This document shows, in pieces, positions 32,998-44,674 of a stretch of DNA of 64,000 nucleotides. Below the pieces are notes generated by a model. That model was not told the DNA's origin, did not search any database, and worked only from the letters and a program-made list of their open reading frames with translations. The position numbers and the translations under genes were made by a program. Origin of the DNA: Apodemus sylvaticus (Eukaryota; Chordata; Mammalia; Rodentia; Muridae); assembly GCF_947179515.1 (NCBI RefSeq), contig NC_067477.1, forward strand, positions 77,908,644 to 77,972,643, written 5' to 3'. Numbering within the stretch: position 1 is the first letter of the stretch; every line of letters starts with the position of its first letter.

Positions 32998-33827
32998 TAG
33001 TACATTTTCTTTCTTTTTTTAATTTTCTGTATTCTTTGTTTAAATTCCAAATAATTTTCCCTTTCCCAGTCCCTCCCTCCCCATAAGTCCAATAAGCCCT
33101 CTTCCCTCCACCCAAGTTCTCCAATCAACCCCCTCCCACTTCTTTATCCTGGTAATCCCCTACAGTGCTGCATCAAGCCTTTCCAGGACCAGGGACCTCT
33201 CCTTCCTTCTTCTTGGGAATCATTTGATATGTGAGTTGTGTCTTGGGTATTCAGAGCTTCTGGGCTAATATCCACTTATCAGCGACTGCATTCCATGTGT
33301 GTTCTTTTGTGAATGAGTTACCTCACTTAGGATGATACTTTCCAGTTCCAACCATTTGCCTAAGAATTTCTTGAATTCATTGTTTTTAATTGCTGAGTAG
33401 TATTCCATTGTATGAATATACCACATTTTCTGTATCCATTCCTCCATTGAGGGACATCTGGAACTTTCCAGCTTCTGGCTATTATAAATAAGGCTGCTAA
33501 TGGCTGAGACTCACCTTAAGTAATGTTCAACATCATTAGTCATTAGGGAAATGCAAATCAAAACCACCCTGAGATTTCACCTCACACCAGTCAGAATGGC
33601 TAATATTAAAAACTCAGGAGACAGCAGGTGTTGGTGAGGATGTAGAAAAAGAGAAATACTCCTCCACTCCTGGTGGGAATGCAAGTTAGTACAACCACTC
33701 TGGAAATCAGTCTGGTCCTCAGGAAACCTGGGCATGACACTTTCGGAGGATCCTGCTATACCACTCCTTGGCATATACCCAGAGGCTTCCCCGGCATGCA
33801 ATAAGGACACACACGTAGTGCATTTTC
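32998..33827 (-). mobile_element. 5'-inverted (twin-primed) L1 with 12-bp TSD
   Basis: The sequence tagt(a/g)cattttc at 32998-33009 recurs at 33816-33827 with one transition. From left to right come a T-rich tail, a short 3' UTR (about 255 bp), the antisense ORF2 C-terminus (to about 33499), then an inverted sense ORF2 segment (33500-33815). The open minus frame 33447-33265 encodes the ORF2 C-terminus. The layout mirrors that of the element at 7917-9455. Confidence 0.9.
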
Positions 33828-36630
33828 AATGACAGCAAAACATATTATCAAGTGTACTGTTAAACTAAAACATTCTTTTAGAGCCAGGCTTTGCCAGTTT
33901 GCAGTTATAATTAGCAAGACTAAACCAGGAAACTCCTACTTTCCTTGGGAAGACACAGAAGGAAGGCAAAGCTATGGAGTGGGTGAGCCCAAAATGAACT
34001 TCTGAACCTTAAGCCCCACCTAATGAATGGCAACCTTTCTCCTTGGAGCTGAGCTCCCCATAAGGGCTGGCATAAGAATGGGAGGGAGGTAAACAGTCTG
34101 TGAGTCATTTTTGTTGAAGGGATTAAATTTATTTAAATTATGTGTAAATGTCATGGTCTGATTAAAAATCAGAAGATAATAGAATATATCTTTCTCTTAA
34201 ATAGTCAGAAAATTGCGAGAAATATAATCTGCCAAATGCCAGAGAAGCAGTGTATCTGTTATTGCCATGAAGCTTCTTCCCTCCAAAAGAAAACAAATCA
34301 GTTCTGTCACTGATCTAATATCATTTCCTTAAGGATTTATTATAGACTTATTAAATTAAAATACACAATATATTTCAAAAAAGACTGGAAGAGAGCAGTG
34401 ATAATCATATTTCCATGAGCAGCAAGAAGAAGAGAATCTTACATAAGTACAGTTTGCTCTATCCCACCCACAAACTAACATGACCAAACAGACTTTGTGA
34501 CTCACTGCTGCAAGAATTTATGAGGTTACAGATATGTATGAAGACCAGATATCTTAACTGTTGGTTTATTTATTCTGCTCTAATATACATCTCCTACTTA
34601 GTCGTGCATATGCCAAGACCAGTGAGTCTTACATTCTTCCAGAATCTCTGTTTGGATTATGCTGATGTTAGAGTTTAATTCAAAACAACCAATGAACTGT
34701 TAATATGCATGCACTATCCTATTGACAGTGCATATGAAGAATCTTCTCAAAAAATATGGACAATATGCAAAGCACATATGACCCAGATACTACAGAAAAT
34801 AGAGTGCTTGTATCTGACCCTCCTGTTTCCTATCACTTAGGCACTTTACTATCACCTTCCTAGGATAAATTGTATGCAGCATTAAATAACTAATATTAAA
34901 AGAGCAATGTTATATCTCTTGCTATATAGTATTAATACACTGTTAGAATTTAACACTTATTGCCTAACAATATGGCCACAAGAAACAGGCTTACATTAAT
35001 AGAAAAGTAGTTTGTTTCATCTGCCTGTTCTAAATAGACATTGAATTATTTAAATAAGTATGAATTGGAAAAGGTCTCACATTCTCTGGGTTCCCTGAGA
35101 TGGTGTTTAGAGTATACACATATTGATTAAGAAAGCACAAAGCTCTTCAAAGATCAAATCCATGTCAAGAGAAACATTAAGGATCTCCTGCTGAGATGAG
35201 CCAGAATTTACCAACCTCCTTTCACAGTGTGTGATGAGAGAAAATTTTCTCCAAAGCAATGAAAGAGAATGAAAAAGCCACTTATATGACATACATGAAA
35301 ACACTTTATAAAGGCAGGGAAAGGTGCCATTGGTGTCTGCTTCTGTTGGAAGGACAAATCAGATCACAGAAATGTCTGTTTTGTAAGAAAAAATAAAAAT
35401 TCTCAAGAAAACAACCTGGAGTTATATCCTGAATCAACCGCAAGATCAGCCTAGAAGGTGCTGAATTTTCTCCATCACATCTTCCTTCCATATTAAGTCA
35501 TCCATTCTGTGGTATAAGCCACCTACAAAATGGAGGTCTACCTCAAGTCAACTTCCCTCGCCCAGACACCCTCTCCTCCATCCATCTTGTTTTCCTCTAA
35601 CTTTTCATTTTCTCAATCTGCCAGCCAAATGTTGAAACTACAGAAAGCTCTTTAACTGTCATCTCCCTCCATTAATTAGTCAATGTTTTCAACTAAGTCC
35701 ACTCCCACCTGTGTTATAGCAGTTTCCCTTCTGGCTGCCTCTGTCCAGCCTGCATCACTGTATGACACTGCCCAAGAGATATTTCTGTAACACCAATCAG
35801 GTCACAGCAATGTCACAGGCGATCCTTTAGCAGCAGTTATCAGCATAGCTGTGAAGTGGAAGAACACCCCTCGCCTCTGTTTTTTCCATTCATCTTTTCA
35901 ACAGATTTGGACTTAATTTCTTTGCCTACAAAAGATTTCTATGGTAATTAATTCAACACTGATACCCCTCAACTACATTTAAGGATTATAAATGTCAGAG
36001 AAACTAGTCCATGATATAAAGCTATGTTTTAAAGTTCTAACTGGCAGAATACTAAATTATGTTTCATAGCATGGTGCCATCGATGTGAAATGCATAATAA
36101 ACTCCTAGGAGGAAATAACGTCAAAGTTTATGTTGTTTCTCTACTAATGATGATTACAGACAACACTCATTTTCTTAAAATAAGTTTCCTCATTTTCCAC
36201 AGAGGTCACATAATTCTTCTCTAATAAAGGGAAAGTTTTAGCTTTTCAAACCTGAGCTGTCTGAAAGAGGCATGAATCCTAATGAGCTGTCCTAATATTG
36301 AAAGCTGCTTTTGACATTCAGACAAGAGATGTAGAGTGACTATTTCTTGAATTACTTCAAGAAATTGGTCTTTTCTTTGTGTTTCTTCCAAGGATTCTGT
36401 CCAGATGTCACCATAGGTAATTCCAAACCAACTCAATTTTGCCCAGCTAAGGCGACTTCACAGATATGGACAGATGACTAAAATAGGCTGCTGCACTATA
36501 GATAGGTCCAGAGTAGAATGTGACAATTTTAGCACTTGCAAACAAAATTATAAATACTAAATCCAGCACTAAATGAAATAAATTTATATTTTGATTTTGA
36601 AAAAGTCACAAAGTAAAAACAACCCATTGA
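33828..36630. other. Long unique stretch, no gene recognised
   Basis: About 2.8 kb of AT-rich sequence without clear recent repeats and without a frame over about 75 codons. Confidence 0.5.
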
Positions 36631-36651
36631 TTTTTTTTTTTTTTTTTTTTT
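36631..36651 (+). repeat. Poly-T run
   Basis: 21 T residues. It might be the complement of an old retroposon tail, but no body is recognisable beside it. Confidence 0.9.
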
Positions 36652-37274
36652 GGCATACAACCCAGAGAAACTGGACTAGTAACTAAAAAATAAATTCATG
36701 TTAATTTTTGAAAATTGCTTTTCATTAAAAGTCTATTTTCTACCTGTGTTTTTAGCTTTTAGTTTCTTTCAATAAGAATGCTTCTTTGAAACATTTCTTT
36801 TGTGTAGGAGATAATAGATCTGTGTTAATTATAAGGCATAGTAGAGTTTTTTAAGTTGATCATTTCATCACACATAATCTATAAAACAAAATTAAATTAT
36901 TAGGGCTAGTAATCTTTCAAGGCATTTGGTAACATTAAAGAAGTGATGATTTTGTTATAATGATCTATGGCAATGTCTATAGATACTAGTGTAACTACAC
37001 ATATACAAACAAACATACACCTGTGTGTGTGACTATACATGCATGTTACATGCTATTCATAAAAGTAATATCAAAAGGTTTCTGCTGGTGCGGTACCTAG
37101 TATTCTCCAATGTTGCATTACAGAATCCATAAAACAGCATCCCATTACCCTGCAAAAATATTACCCAGTTCAAATATCAACAGTGACAAGGTTGAGGCAA
37201 CCTTAAATAACAAGTAAATACAATTCTAATTTAAGTACATGATTATTATATGTCAAGAATAGGAGAATTGTGTG
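36652..37274. other. No feature recognised
   Basis: AT-rich sequence with a short TG patch near 37021. Confidence 0.4.
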
Positions 37275-38195
37275 TATCTTTTTTATTAGATATTTTCTTT
37301 ATTTACATTTCAAATGCTATCCCCTTTCCTTGTTTCCTCTCCACAAGCCCCTATCCCATCCCCTTTCCCCCTGCTCACCAAGCTACTCACTCCTGTTTCC
37401 CTGTTCTGGCATTCCCCTACACTGGAGCAATGAGCCTTCACAGGACCAAGAGCCTCTCCTTTCTCATTAATGTCTAACAAGGACATCCTCTGCTACATAT
37501 GTGGCTGAAGCCATAGGTCCCTCCATGGGTACTCTTTGGTTGGTAATTTAGTCCCTGGGATCTCTGGGGATACTGTTTGGTTCATGTTTTTGTTCTTCCT
37601 ATGGGGCTGCAAACCCCTTCATCTCCTTAGGTCTTTTCTCTAGCACCTACATTGGGGACCCTGTGTTCAGTCCATTGGTTGGCTGTGAGCATCCACTTTG
37701 GTATTTGCCAGGCATTGGCAGAGCCTCTCAGGAGACAGCTATATCAGGCTCTTGTCAGCAAGCACTTCTTGACATCCACAATAATGTCTGGGGTTGGTAA
37801 CTGTATATGGGATGTATCCCCATGTGGGCAGTCTCTGGATGGCCTTTCCTGCAGTCTCTGTGTCTCTGTATCTCCTCCCATGGGTATTTTGTTCCCCCTT
37901 CTAAGAAGGACCAGAATTACCCACACTTTGGTCTTCCTTCTTCTTGAGCTTCATGTGGTCTGTGAATTGTATCTTGGGTATTCCAAGCTTCTGGGCTAAT
38001 ATCGACTTATCAGTGAGTGTGTACCATGTGTGTTCTTTTGTGATTATGCAACCCTGCTCAGGATGATATTTTCTACTTCCTTCCTTTTGCCTAAGAATTT
38101 CATGAATTCACTGTTTTTAATAGCTAAGCAGTACTCCACTGTGTAAATGTACCACATTTTCTGTATCCATTCCTCTGTTGAGGGACATCTATCTT
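37275..38195 (-). mobile_element. L1, antisense, 3' end to ORF2 C-terminus, long-3'-UTR form
   Basis: From the T-rich tail and terminal block (tattttctttatttac, then atttcaaatgctatcccc), a long 3' UTR of about 700 bp leads to the antisense ORF2 end (about 37990-38195), where the copy is 5' truncated. It parallels 906-1887 closely. The plus-strand frames 37250-37999 are antisense by-products. Confidence 0.87.
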
Positions 38196-38679
38196 CTATC
38201 TTTCTTTTTTATTCTCAAAATTACCCACTTTCCCTCTAGCCCCACCCTGTTAAGATGCAGAGTTCTCTGAAATGCTATAAAGGTCAGATGTCTCAACTCT
38301 TCTGCACTCCCAACCAAGGATCCAAGCCTTACCTAAAAAATATAGAACAACAAATATTCTTTCTAAATGTCACACACATTTCCCATCACTTTATATGTGC
38401 ATCACACTAATGAGCTGCCAGTGTCAGGTAGAGAAGAGCATTCTGAGGACAAATAGAATGAACCGGGTACATATTGGGGTTATGGAGGATATATGGTAGA
38501 AGGAAAAGGATAAAGAAAATGATCAAGATGAAAATCTGGCATTTACTATCATCAGGACTCACCATTCACTAAAGACATGCAAACCTCAGTGTGAAGCCAG
38601 TCTTACCACTTTACTGTTGCAGGACACTGTAGGGCATTTGGACATTGTTACCAGAAAGACATAAAAAGTGGTAAAGTTT
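38196..38679. other. No feature recognised
   Basis: Unique-looking sequence between two L1 pieces. Confidence 0.35.
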
Positions 38680-39165
38680 GTACTTGCTGACTGGAGCTTG
38701 ATATAGCTATCACCTGGGAGGCTCATTTATCTCTATGATAAATATAGAGGGGGACACTCTCAGCCAGCCATTGAACTGAGCACAGGGTCCCCAATCGGGG
38801 AGCTAGCAAAAAGACCCAAGGAGCTGAAAGGGTTAGCAGCACCAAAGGAGGAACAATGATATGAGCCACCCAGTACTCCCAGAGCTCCCAGAGACAAGAG
38901 CATCATCCAGATAGTACACATGGTATTACCCATGGCTGCAGACACATAGGCAGCAGAGGATGGCCTTGTTGCACATCAAAGGAAGGAAAGGCCCCTGGTC
39001 CTGGAAAGGTCCCCAGCAGTGCAGGGGAATACTAGGACAGGGAAGTGGGAGGGGGTTGATTGTGGAACAGGGGGAGTGGAGATAACTTATGGGACTTTTG
39101 GGGGTGGGAGAACCAGGAAAGAGGAAATCATTGGAAATGTAAATAAAGAATATAGCTAATAAAAG
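38680..39165 (+). mobile_element. L1 3' UTR and tail, sense
   Basis: The text aatatagagggggacactctcag and gagcacagggtccccaat is long-form 3' UTR. The last ~120 bp (aaatcattggaaatgtaaataaagaatatag) match the short-form tails at 9385-9425 and 47350-47400. The copy is 5' truncated, and its tail expanded into (AAAAG)n. Confidence 0.8.
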
Positions 39166-39251
39166 AAAGAAAAGAAAAGAAAGAAAAGAAAAGAAAAGAA
39201 AAGAAAAGAAAAGAAAAGAAAAGAAAAGAAAAGAAAAGAAAAGAAAAGAAA
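39160..39251 (+). repeat. (AAAAG)n microsatellite from an L1 tail
   Basis: About 17 AAAAG steps follow the L1 terminal block directly. Confidence 0.95.
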
Positions 39252-40539
39252 TGGTAAGGTTGAATAAGCTCAAACCTAGGAACCTCAGATCTGAGAAAGG
39301 CAGGAGTGGAGCCATTCCCTACCTGCCTTTATCTGCTCTGGTACATGTAACTGCAACTCGCCACTGAGGACCATGGAAATTGGTTCACACAGCAAAACAC
39401 CTGTAGTTCTTCTCTGTGCTATTGAAGTACCTAGATAATCCCAAAGCTTCATCCAATGAACTTCCCTTCCAGGATATTCCTTTTTATAAACGGTATTTAA
39501 TCCCTAGTTCACCGAGAATAAAGTGTATGCATTTACATCACCATCAAATGAACCAGTATGAAAAAGCAAGGATCATCTCAGAGAGGTGTTTTATTAAAGA
39601 AGGCCTTTAATGAAACTGTGGGGAAGGCCTTAGTCTTAAAGAGCTGCTGTTAAATCTCTGGAGGAGGACTTTCTCTTCTTCAGTCTCCCCACCACCCTCA
39701 GCACTCACTCCCAGTTGGACCTGACAGGTTCTGAGAGTCCCAAGCTCCACCTTTCTCTTCCTGCCCTGTGTGAGTAGATGCCCTGAGGAGAAGCATAGAC
39801 CCAGGACCCCACACACAAACCTTTTCCTCACTCCCAGCAGCAGCACCTGAGCACCCAGAGAGGGGACCAAGAACTCCAATTTTCATCCCAGACACCACTG
39901 TTTCCCCTTCTGGTCTGAAGAAGGAGAATACAAACTGTGGACCCATTTCAGACTTTTCTCTGAGCCTCATGCCAGTGGCACCAAGGCATCCCAATCGGAG
40001 AGGGGGCAGATGTCATTCATCAGGACACATGACACCTAACAGCCCATGTGGTGCTTTATTTACTCCCACCTGGAGTGGAAACAATAGTTTCATGCTCTTC
40101 CCATAATGTACGTATCTCTACCCACCAAATAACAACTGCTCTATCAGCATTGGTTATTCCCACCCTTGTATTATTCCCACCCTTGTATATCAAAGTTTTT
40201 TCTTAAATATACTCATTTTCAAATACCTTTCTTAGTGAGAAATTAGTATCTGAAATCTTTGGTTTTTACATACGCAAAGAATACTAAGTCACGTTCTCTG
40301 AGTGACAGACACCACGTTCTTATATGTGGCCTATGCTGCTCTCCAGGGATCTCAGGGGATCTTACTGAAACAGCCACTGAGCAAAAGTCTCCAGAATCTA
40401 TGTGATCTAACAAAAACAGTCTAAGTGTCTCTTCTTAAGACATGTGAGCACACCACCCCCAAAATGGAGTTTAATGGCTTTTAAATACATTTCTAGTTTT
40501 CCCCTACATTATAGTTCTTCTGAGTTTTAGACTTAACTT
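39252..40539. other. Unclassified; slightly GC-richer block at 39640-40015
   Basis: Around 39480-39535 an LTR-like arrangement is seen (tttttataaacggtatttaatcc, then gagaataaagtg). The block at 39640-40015 is richer in G+C and has two overlapping minus-strand frames (39607-39879 and 39698-39994). An AATAAA on the minus strand lies just beyond its 3' side at about 39590. It could be an old LTR or a gene-fragment insertion, but neither is established. Confidence 0.3.
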
Positions 40540-41160
40540 TTTAGTTTTTGAGGTTATAATTGTATTATCACCCTCCCCCTTTCTTCCCTCAAAATCTCCT
40601 CATATACTCCTCTTTTAAATTCATGGCCTCCTATGTTAACACAAAAAAGTTCATATTCATGAGGTATCATGTGATAATCATAAATATAATGTAATATTTT
40701 AATCTACTTAATATATATGTCTCCTCGACCATCATTTCTTCATGGTTGAAATACCCACATCATTTCTTTTAGTTTGGTGAGGTACAAAGTAGATACTGTA
40801 CAATTCCACATTAGATCTTCTTAGTTTATGGAGGCAAGTACCATAATCAGCCTCTCCCTCCTCTGGACTTCCTCTAGACACTAGTAACCATTAGTCTGGA
40901 CTCAAATTCTATAATACCAGTGCTTTTGGAGTCCACACATGAGTGACATCAGGTGTAAGTTGTATACCTACCTGTATGTGGCTTGTTTCAATTCATATAA
41001 TGACTTCTGGTCATATAATTAATTGTGTTATCAGAAACTACAATGTTTAACTTTATAATAGAGTATTTTAATACATTTTCTATATATGTCATTTGGGAAA
41101 CTGTTTTTTGTATTCTTGAATATTGTAAATATTGATGAAGCAACTTTGGTAATGTCACTG
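40540..41160 (-). mobile_element. Ancient L1 (L1M-like) 3' region, antisense
   Basis: The order tccacacatgagtgacatcagg, tatgtggcttgtttcaattc, tataatgacttctggtc, atagagtattttaatacattt and gaatattgtaaatattgatgaagcaa follows the antisense 3' part of old mammalian L1. It is strongly diverged. Confidence 0.65.
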
Positions 41161-41181
41161 TCTATGATGACATACTAGATT

Positions 41182-41184
41182 AAC

Positions 41185-41222
<38 letters not shown>

Positions 41223-41225
41223 GTT
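41182..41225. repeat. Perfect 44-bp palindrome with (TA)15 core
   Basis: The arms aactgca (41182-41188) and tgcagtt (41219-41225) flank an uninterrupted (TA)15. The whole 44 bp equals its own reverse complement. Confidence 0.95.
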
Positions 41226-41334
41226 TGGAAGAAACATTTCCATTTGGAAGAAAGAAGTAGAGGTACCCTTAACTCCAGCTAGTCACTGGCTTTATATAAA
41301 ACAATCACTGAAATGCTGTTTACTGTTCATGTAT

Positions 41335-41695
41335 TAGGAAATTTTGGTACCTAATTTTCTCATTGTAGTGACAAAATACATTACAAACATGATTTGCAGA
41401 AGGAAGAGTTTATTTTGGCTCACAATTGGAAAGTAGATTATGTCATGGCAGGGATGGCAAGGTGGCCAGCACATGAAGCAGCTGGTCATATCACAACTGC
41501 CATCAAGAAGGAGAAAAAACAAGAGCTAGCGCTCCTCTTCATTCAGTCTGGGACCATGTGCCAGGTTGTGGTGGTATCTAGAATTAGAGTGGCTTGTCAC
41601 AGACTTGACAGGTCCTCAGCAATTGGCTTAGAGCTTTGTCTTTTAATAGTCTTCATATCTTATCAAGTTGACAATCAGTATTAACTATTACAAGA
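41335..41695 (+). mobile_element. Dispersed rodent repeat, probably URR1/hAT-like
   Basis: The text tagtgacaaaatacattac, gaagagtttattttggctcac, atgtcatggcagggatggc and a right end atcaagttgacaatcagtatt match a common rodent repeat that I associate with non-autonomous hAT transposons. The name is from memory. The 96-codon frame 41394-41684 is a by-product. Confidence 0.5.
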
Positions 41696-41831
41696 ATTTG
41701 CATTTTTATTTTGATGTCAACAATACATTAGGAAAAAAACTGTGTTTTGTTATTCTGCCTTAATTTCTTTACAGTCTTTGACTTGCAACAATCACAACTT
41801 CTCCAAACTACGATATGAAAGATGTTGTCCA

Positions 41832-42076
41832 TCTCCACCTTCTCTCTGGAGGGGAACAGCTAGAAGAGCATGGGGCATATGATCATTGGAACAGCTGGGA
41901 TCAGGTACCAGGGTACCAGGGTACCAGGGTACCAGGCACCTCCACAACCTTTTGTGCACAGACATTGCCAGAACAGAGTTGGTCTCCCAGAACTACGGAC
42001 ACAGGCTTATGGGCCCCACAGGAGGAACAAGCTCCCGCCAGAGACAGCAAGACCAACCAGCACCAGAGATAACCAG
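41832..42076 (+). promoter_or_regulatory. L1 5' UTR (partial) with GGTACCA repeat
   Basis: The sequence upstream of the ORF1 start shares its last segment (caagaccaac.agcaccagagataac) with the 5' UTR of element B (49958-49984). Four tandem GGTACCA units lie at about 41904-41938. Confidence 0.7.
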
Positions 42077-43140
42077 ATGGTGAAAGGCAAACACAAGAAC
42101 ACTACCAACAGAAACAAAGACTACTTGGCAATATCAGAACCCAGTTCTCCCACTACAGCAACTCCCAGACAGCCCAACACATCAGAAAAGCAAAAGTTGA
42201 ATTTAAAATCGTATTTCATGATGTTTCAAGACGGGCTTAAATAACTCCCCTAAAGAAATACAGAAGAACATGGGTCAACAGGCAGAAGCTCTTAAAGAGG
42301 AAACACAAAAATTCCTTAAAGAATTACAGGAAAACAATCAAGTGAAGGAACTGAACAAAACCAGGATCTAAAAGTGGAAGTAGAAACAATAAAGAAATCA
42401 CAAAGTGAGACATCTCAGGAGATAAAAGGCATTGGAAAGAATTCAGGAGTCATAGATGCAAGCATCAACAATAGAATACAAAAGATAGAAGAAAGAATCC
42501 CAGGTGCTGAAGATACCACAGAAAACATTGACTCAACAGTCAAAGAAAATGCAAAATGCATAAAGCTTGTAACCCCAAACATCCAGGAAATCCAGGACAC
42601 AATGAGAAGACCAAACCTAAGGATTATAGTTATAGAAGAGAGCAAAGATTTCCAACTTAAAGGGCCAGTAATTATCTTCAACAAAATTATAGAAGAAAAC
42701 TTCCCTAACCTAAAGAAAGACATGCCCGCGAACATACAAGAATCCTATAGAACTCCAAACAGACTGGACCAGAACAGAAAGTCCTCCTGACACATAATAT
42801 TCAAAACACCAAATGCACTAAACAAACAGAATATTAAAAGCAGTAAGGGAAAGGAGCAAGTAACTTATAAAGGCAGACCTATCAGAATTACACCAGACTT
42901 CTCACCAGAGATGATGAAAGCTAGAAGACCCTGGGCAGACCTCATACAGACCCTAAGAGAACACAAATGCCAGCCCAGACTACTATACCCAAAATAGTCT
43001 CAATCACCATAGATGGAGAAACCAAGATATTCCATGATAAAACCAAATTTATACAATATTTTCCCACAAATCCAGCCCTGCAAAGGATGATAGATGGAAA
43101 ACACCTATACAAGGAGGAAAACTAAACCCTAGAAAAAAGC
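42077..43140 (+). pseudogene. L1 ORF1, disrupted
   Basis: The start ATG at 42077 opens MVKGKHKNTTNRN, and the frame closes at 42244. The coiled-coil region is frameshifted. The central part (42374-42790) is open with the VKENAKC.KLV and NLRIIVIEE segments. A further frameshift interrupts the C-terminal domain (GRPIRITPDFSPE is still readable near 42875). It is about as long as the intact ORF1 at 49985-51193 but clearly dead. Confidence 0.85.
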
Positions 43141-43199
43141 AAGAAAGTAATTTTCTTCCAACAAACCCAAAAGATAACCACACGAACATAAAAATAACA

Positions 43200-43286
43200 T
43201 CAAAAACAACAGGAAATAATTAGTATTCCTTAATATTTCTTAGCATCAATGAATGGACTCAATTCCCCAATAAATGACAGACTAAT
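43200..43286 (+). pseudogene. Start of L1 ORF2, truncated
   Basis: The inter-ORF segment and the first ORF2 codons (LNSPI-like, aattccccaataaa at 43261) are present, with a damaged start. L1 homology stops at 43286 where the AT-rich array begins. Confidence 0.7.
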
Positions 43287-44183
43287 AGAAATATTTTACA
43301 TGTAAATCTCAATTTTATCAGAAAATGTTTGTAATTCCTCTTTCAATTAATTTAGTAATTTTTATGTCTACCATTTTATCTGCATTATTTTTCATGATAA
43401 TCTTCAGTTTTAACATGTTATTCTATGTTTCTTCTATTTTATTAGAAATATTTTCCATGTAAATCTCTGTTTTTATCGCAAAATGTTTTTAATTCCACCT
43501 TCAATTAATTTAGAAAGGTTTTTATGTCTACCATTTTATCTGGATAATTTTCCATGAAATAGTCGATTTTAACAGGTTTTTCTATATATTTCTTGAATTT
43601 TATTAGAAATATTTTCCATGTAAATCTTCAATTTTACCTGAAAATGTTGATAATTCCACTTTCAATCAACTTAGAATTGTTTTTATGCCTACCATTTTAT
43701 CTGTATAATTTTCCATGATAATCTTCAATTTTAACATATTTTTCTATATATTTCTTCAATTTTATCAAAAATATTTTTATGTATATCTTCAACTTTATCA
43801 AAAAATATTTATAATTCCATGTTCAATCAACTTAGGAATATGTTTATGGCTACCATGATTATATCTATGTAAAAATTTCCATCATAATCTTCAATTTTAA
43901 CTCATTTTTCTACATTATCAGAAATATTTTCCATATAAATCTTCAATTCTATCATAAAATGTTTCTACTTCCCTTTTCAATTAATTTAGCAGTGTTTTTA
44001 TGTCTACCACTTTACTCTTCAATTTTCCATGAAAATTGTCAATTTTGACGTGTTTTCTCTATACCTCTTCTATTTTACCAGAAATACTTTCCATGTAAAT
44101 CTTCAATTTTATCATAAAATGTTTTTACTTCCTTTTTCAATAAAAGAACATGCTCTTCAAAAAAAGAAAAAAGAAAGATGCTA
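43287..44183 (+). repeat. AT-rich tandem array of ~160-bp units (array 2)
   Basis: Units start at 43287, 43444, 43605, 43767, 43920 and 44080, with lengths 157, 161, 162, 153 and 160 and a last partial unit. The third-last full position (43767-43919, variant accatgattatatc) and the next (43920-44079, variant accactttactcttc) match the same positions of array 1 (2955-3120 and 3121-3261), so unit order is conserved. The array ends in an A-rich tail. Confidence 0.88.
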
Positions 44184-44186
44184 TCA

Positions 44187-44674
44187 GCCAACAAAGATCT
44201 TCATCCTGTTTGTCCTATTCCTACCCTTCACTGAAATGCTAAATTAATTCAGCAAAGTGCCAATAGTACAATTTTGAGTCTCGTATTTAAACTCTCATCT
44301 CTACCTTGTTTCTATCTCTGTGAAATTCTATAGCAACAAGCTAAAGCAATGCAATGTGAAAGGCAGTCTAAGATTTATTTCATGTTTTTTCTGTTAAATA
44401 TACTGATAATCATTCTATATTTCTTCCTCAGAACAGTAAAATGAGTCATCCTTTTGACATTTCTTTTTATATAACAAAACAAGTAGTTATCCTCTATCAT
44501 TGTATCTGTTCACTACCTTCCTAAATAAAAATCAGATAACTGCTTTAGCAGAACTGGCTCATTTGCTTCTGTAAATAATATATTATGGGACATGGTACAA
44601 GAAAGTGTGTATAGGTACATACATGTGTTTGTATATGTATACATATAGACAATTTATGTACACACACATTCAAA
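44187..44674. other. No feature recognised
   Basis: Unique-looking sequence downstream of the composite insertion. Confidence 0.35.

Larger units (their letters stand above)
41816..44186 (+). mobile_element. Composite insertion: L1 5' half plus AT-rich array plus A-tail, with probable TSD
   Basis: The sequence gaaagatg(t/c)t(g/a)tc lies at about 41817-41829 and again at about 44174-44186, differing by two transitions. Between lie the L1 5' UTR and ORF1 (41832-43286), ~5.4 AT-rich units (43287-44150) and an A-rich tail (44150-44175). The flanking duplication and the tail suggest one insertion event, although the L1 lacks most of ORF2 and its own 3' end. Confidence 0.55.

Noticed and set aside
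37275..38195. TSD of the antisense L1 at its two edges
   Set aside because: Both edges contain tatct/tttttta-like words, but the T-rich tail makes the match ambiguous.
41904..41938. Engineered KpnI-site cluster
   Set aside because: The GGTACCA repeats are four tandem units inside an L1 5' UTR and look like a natural short expansion.
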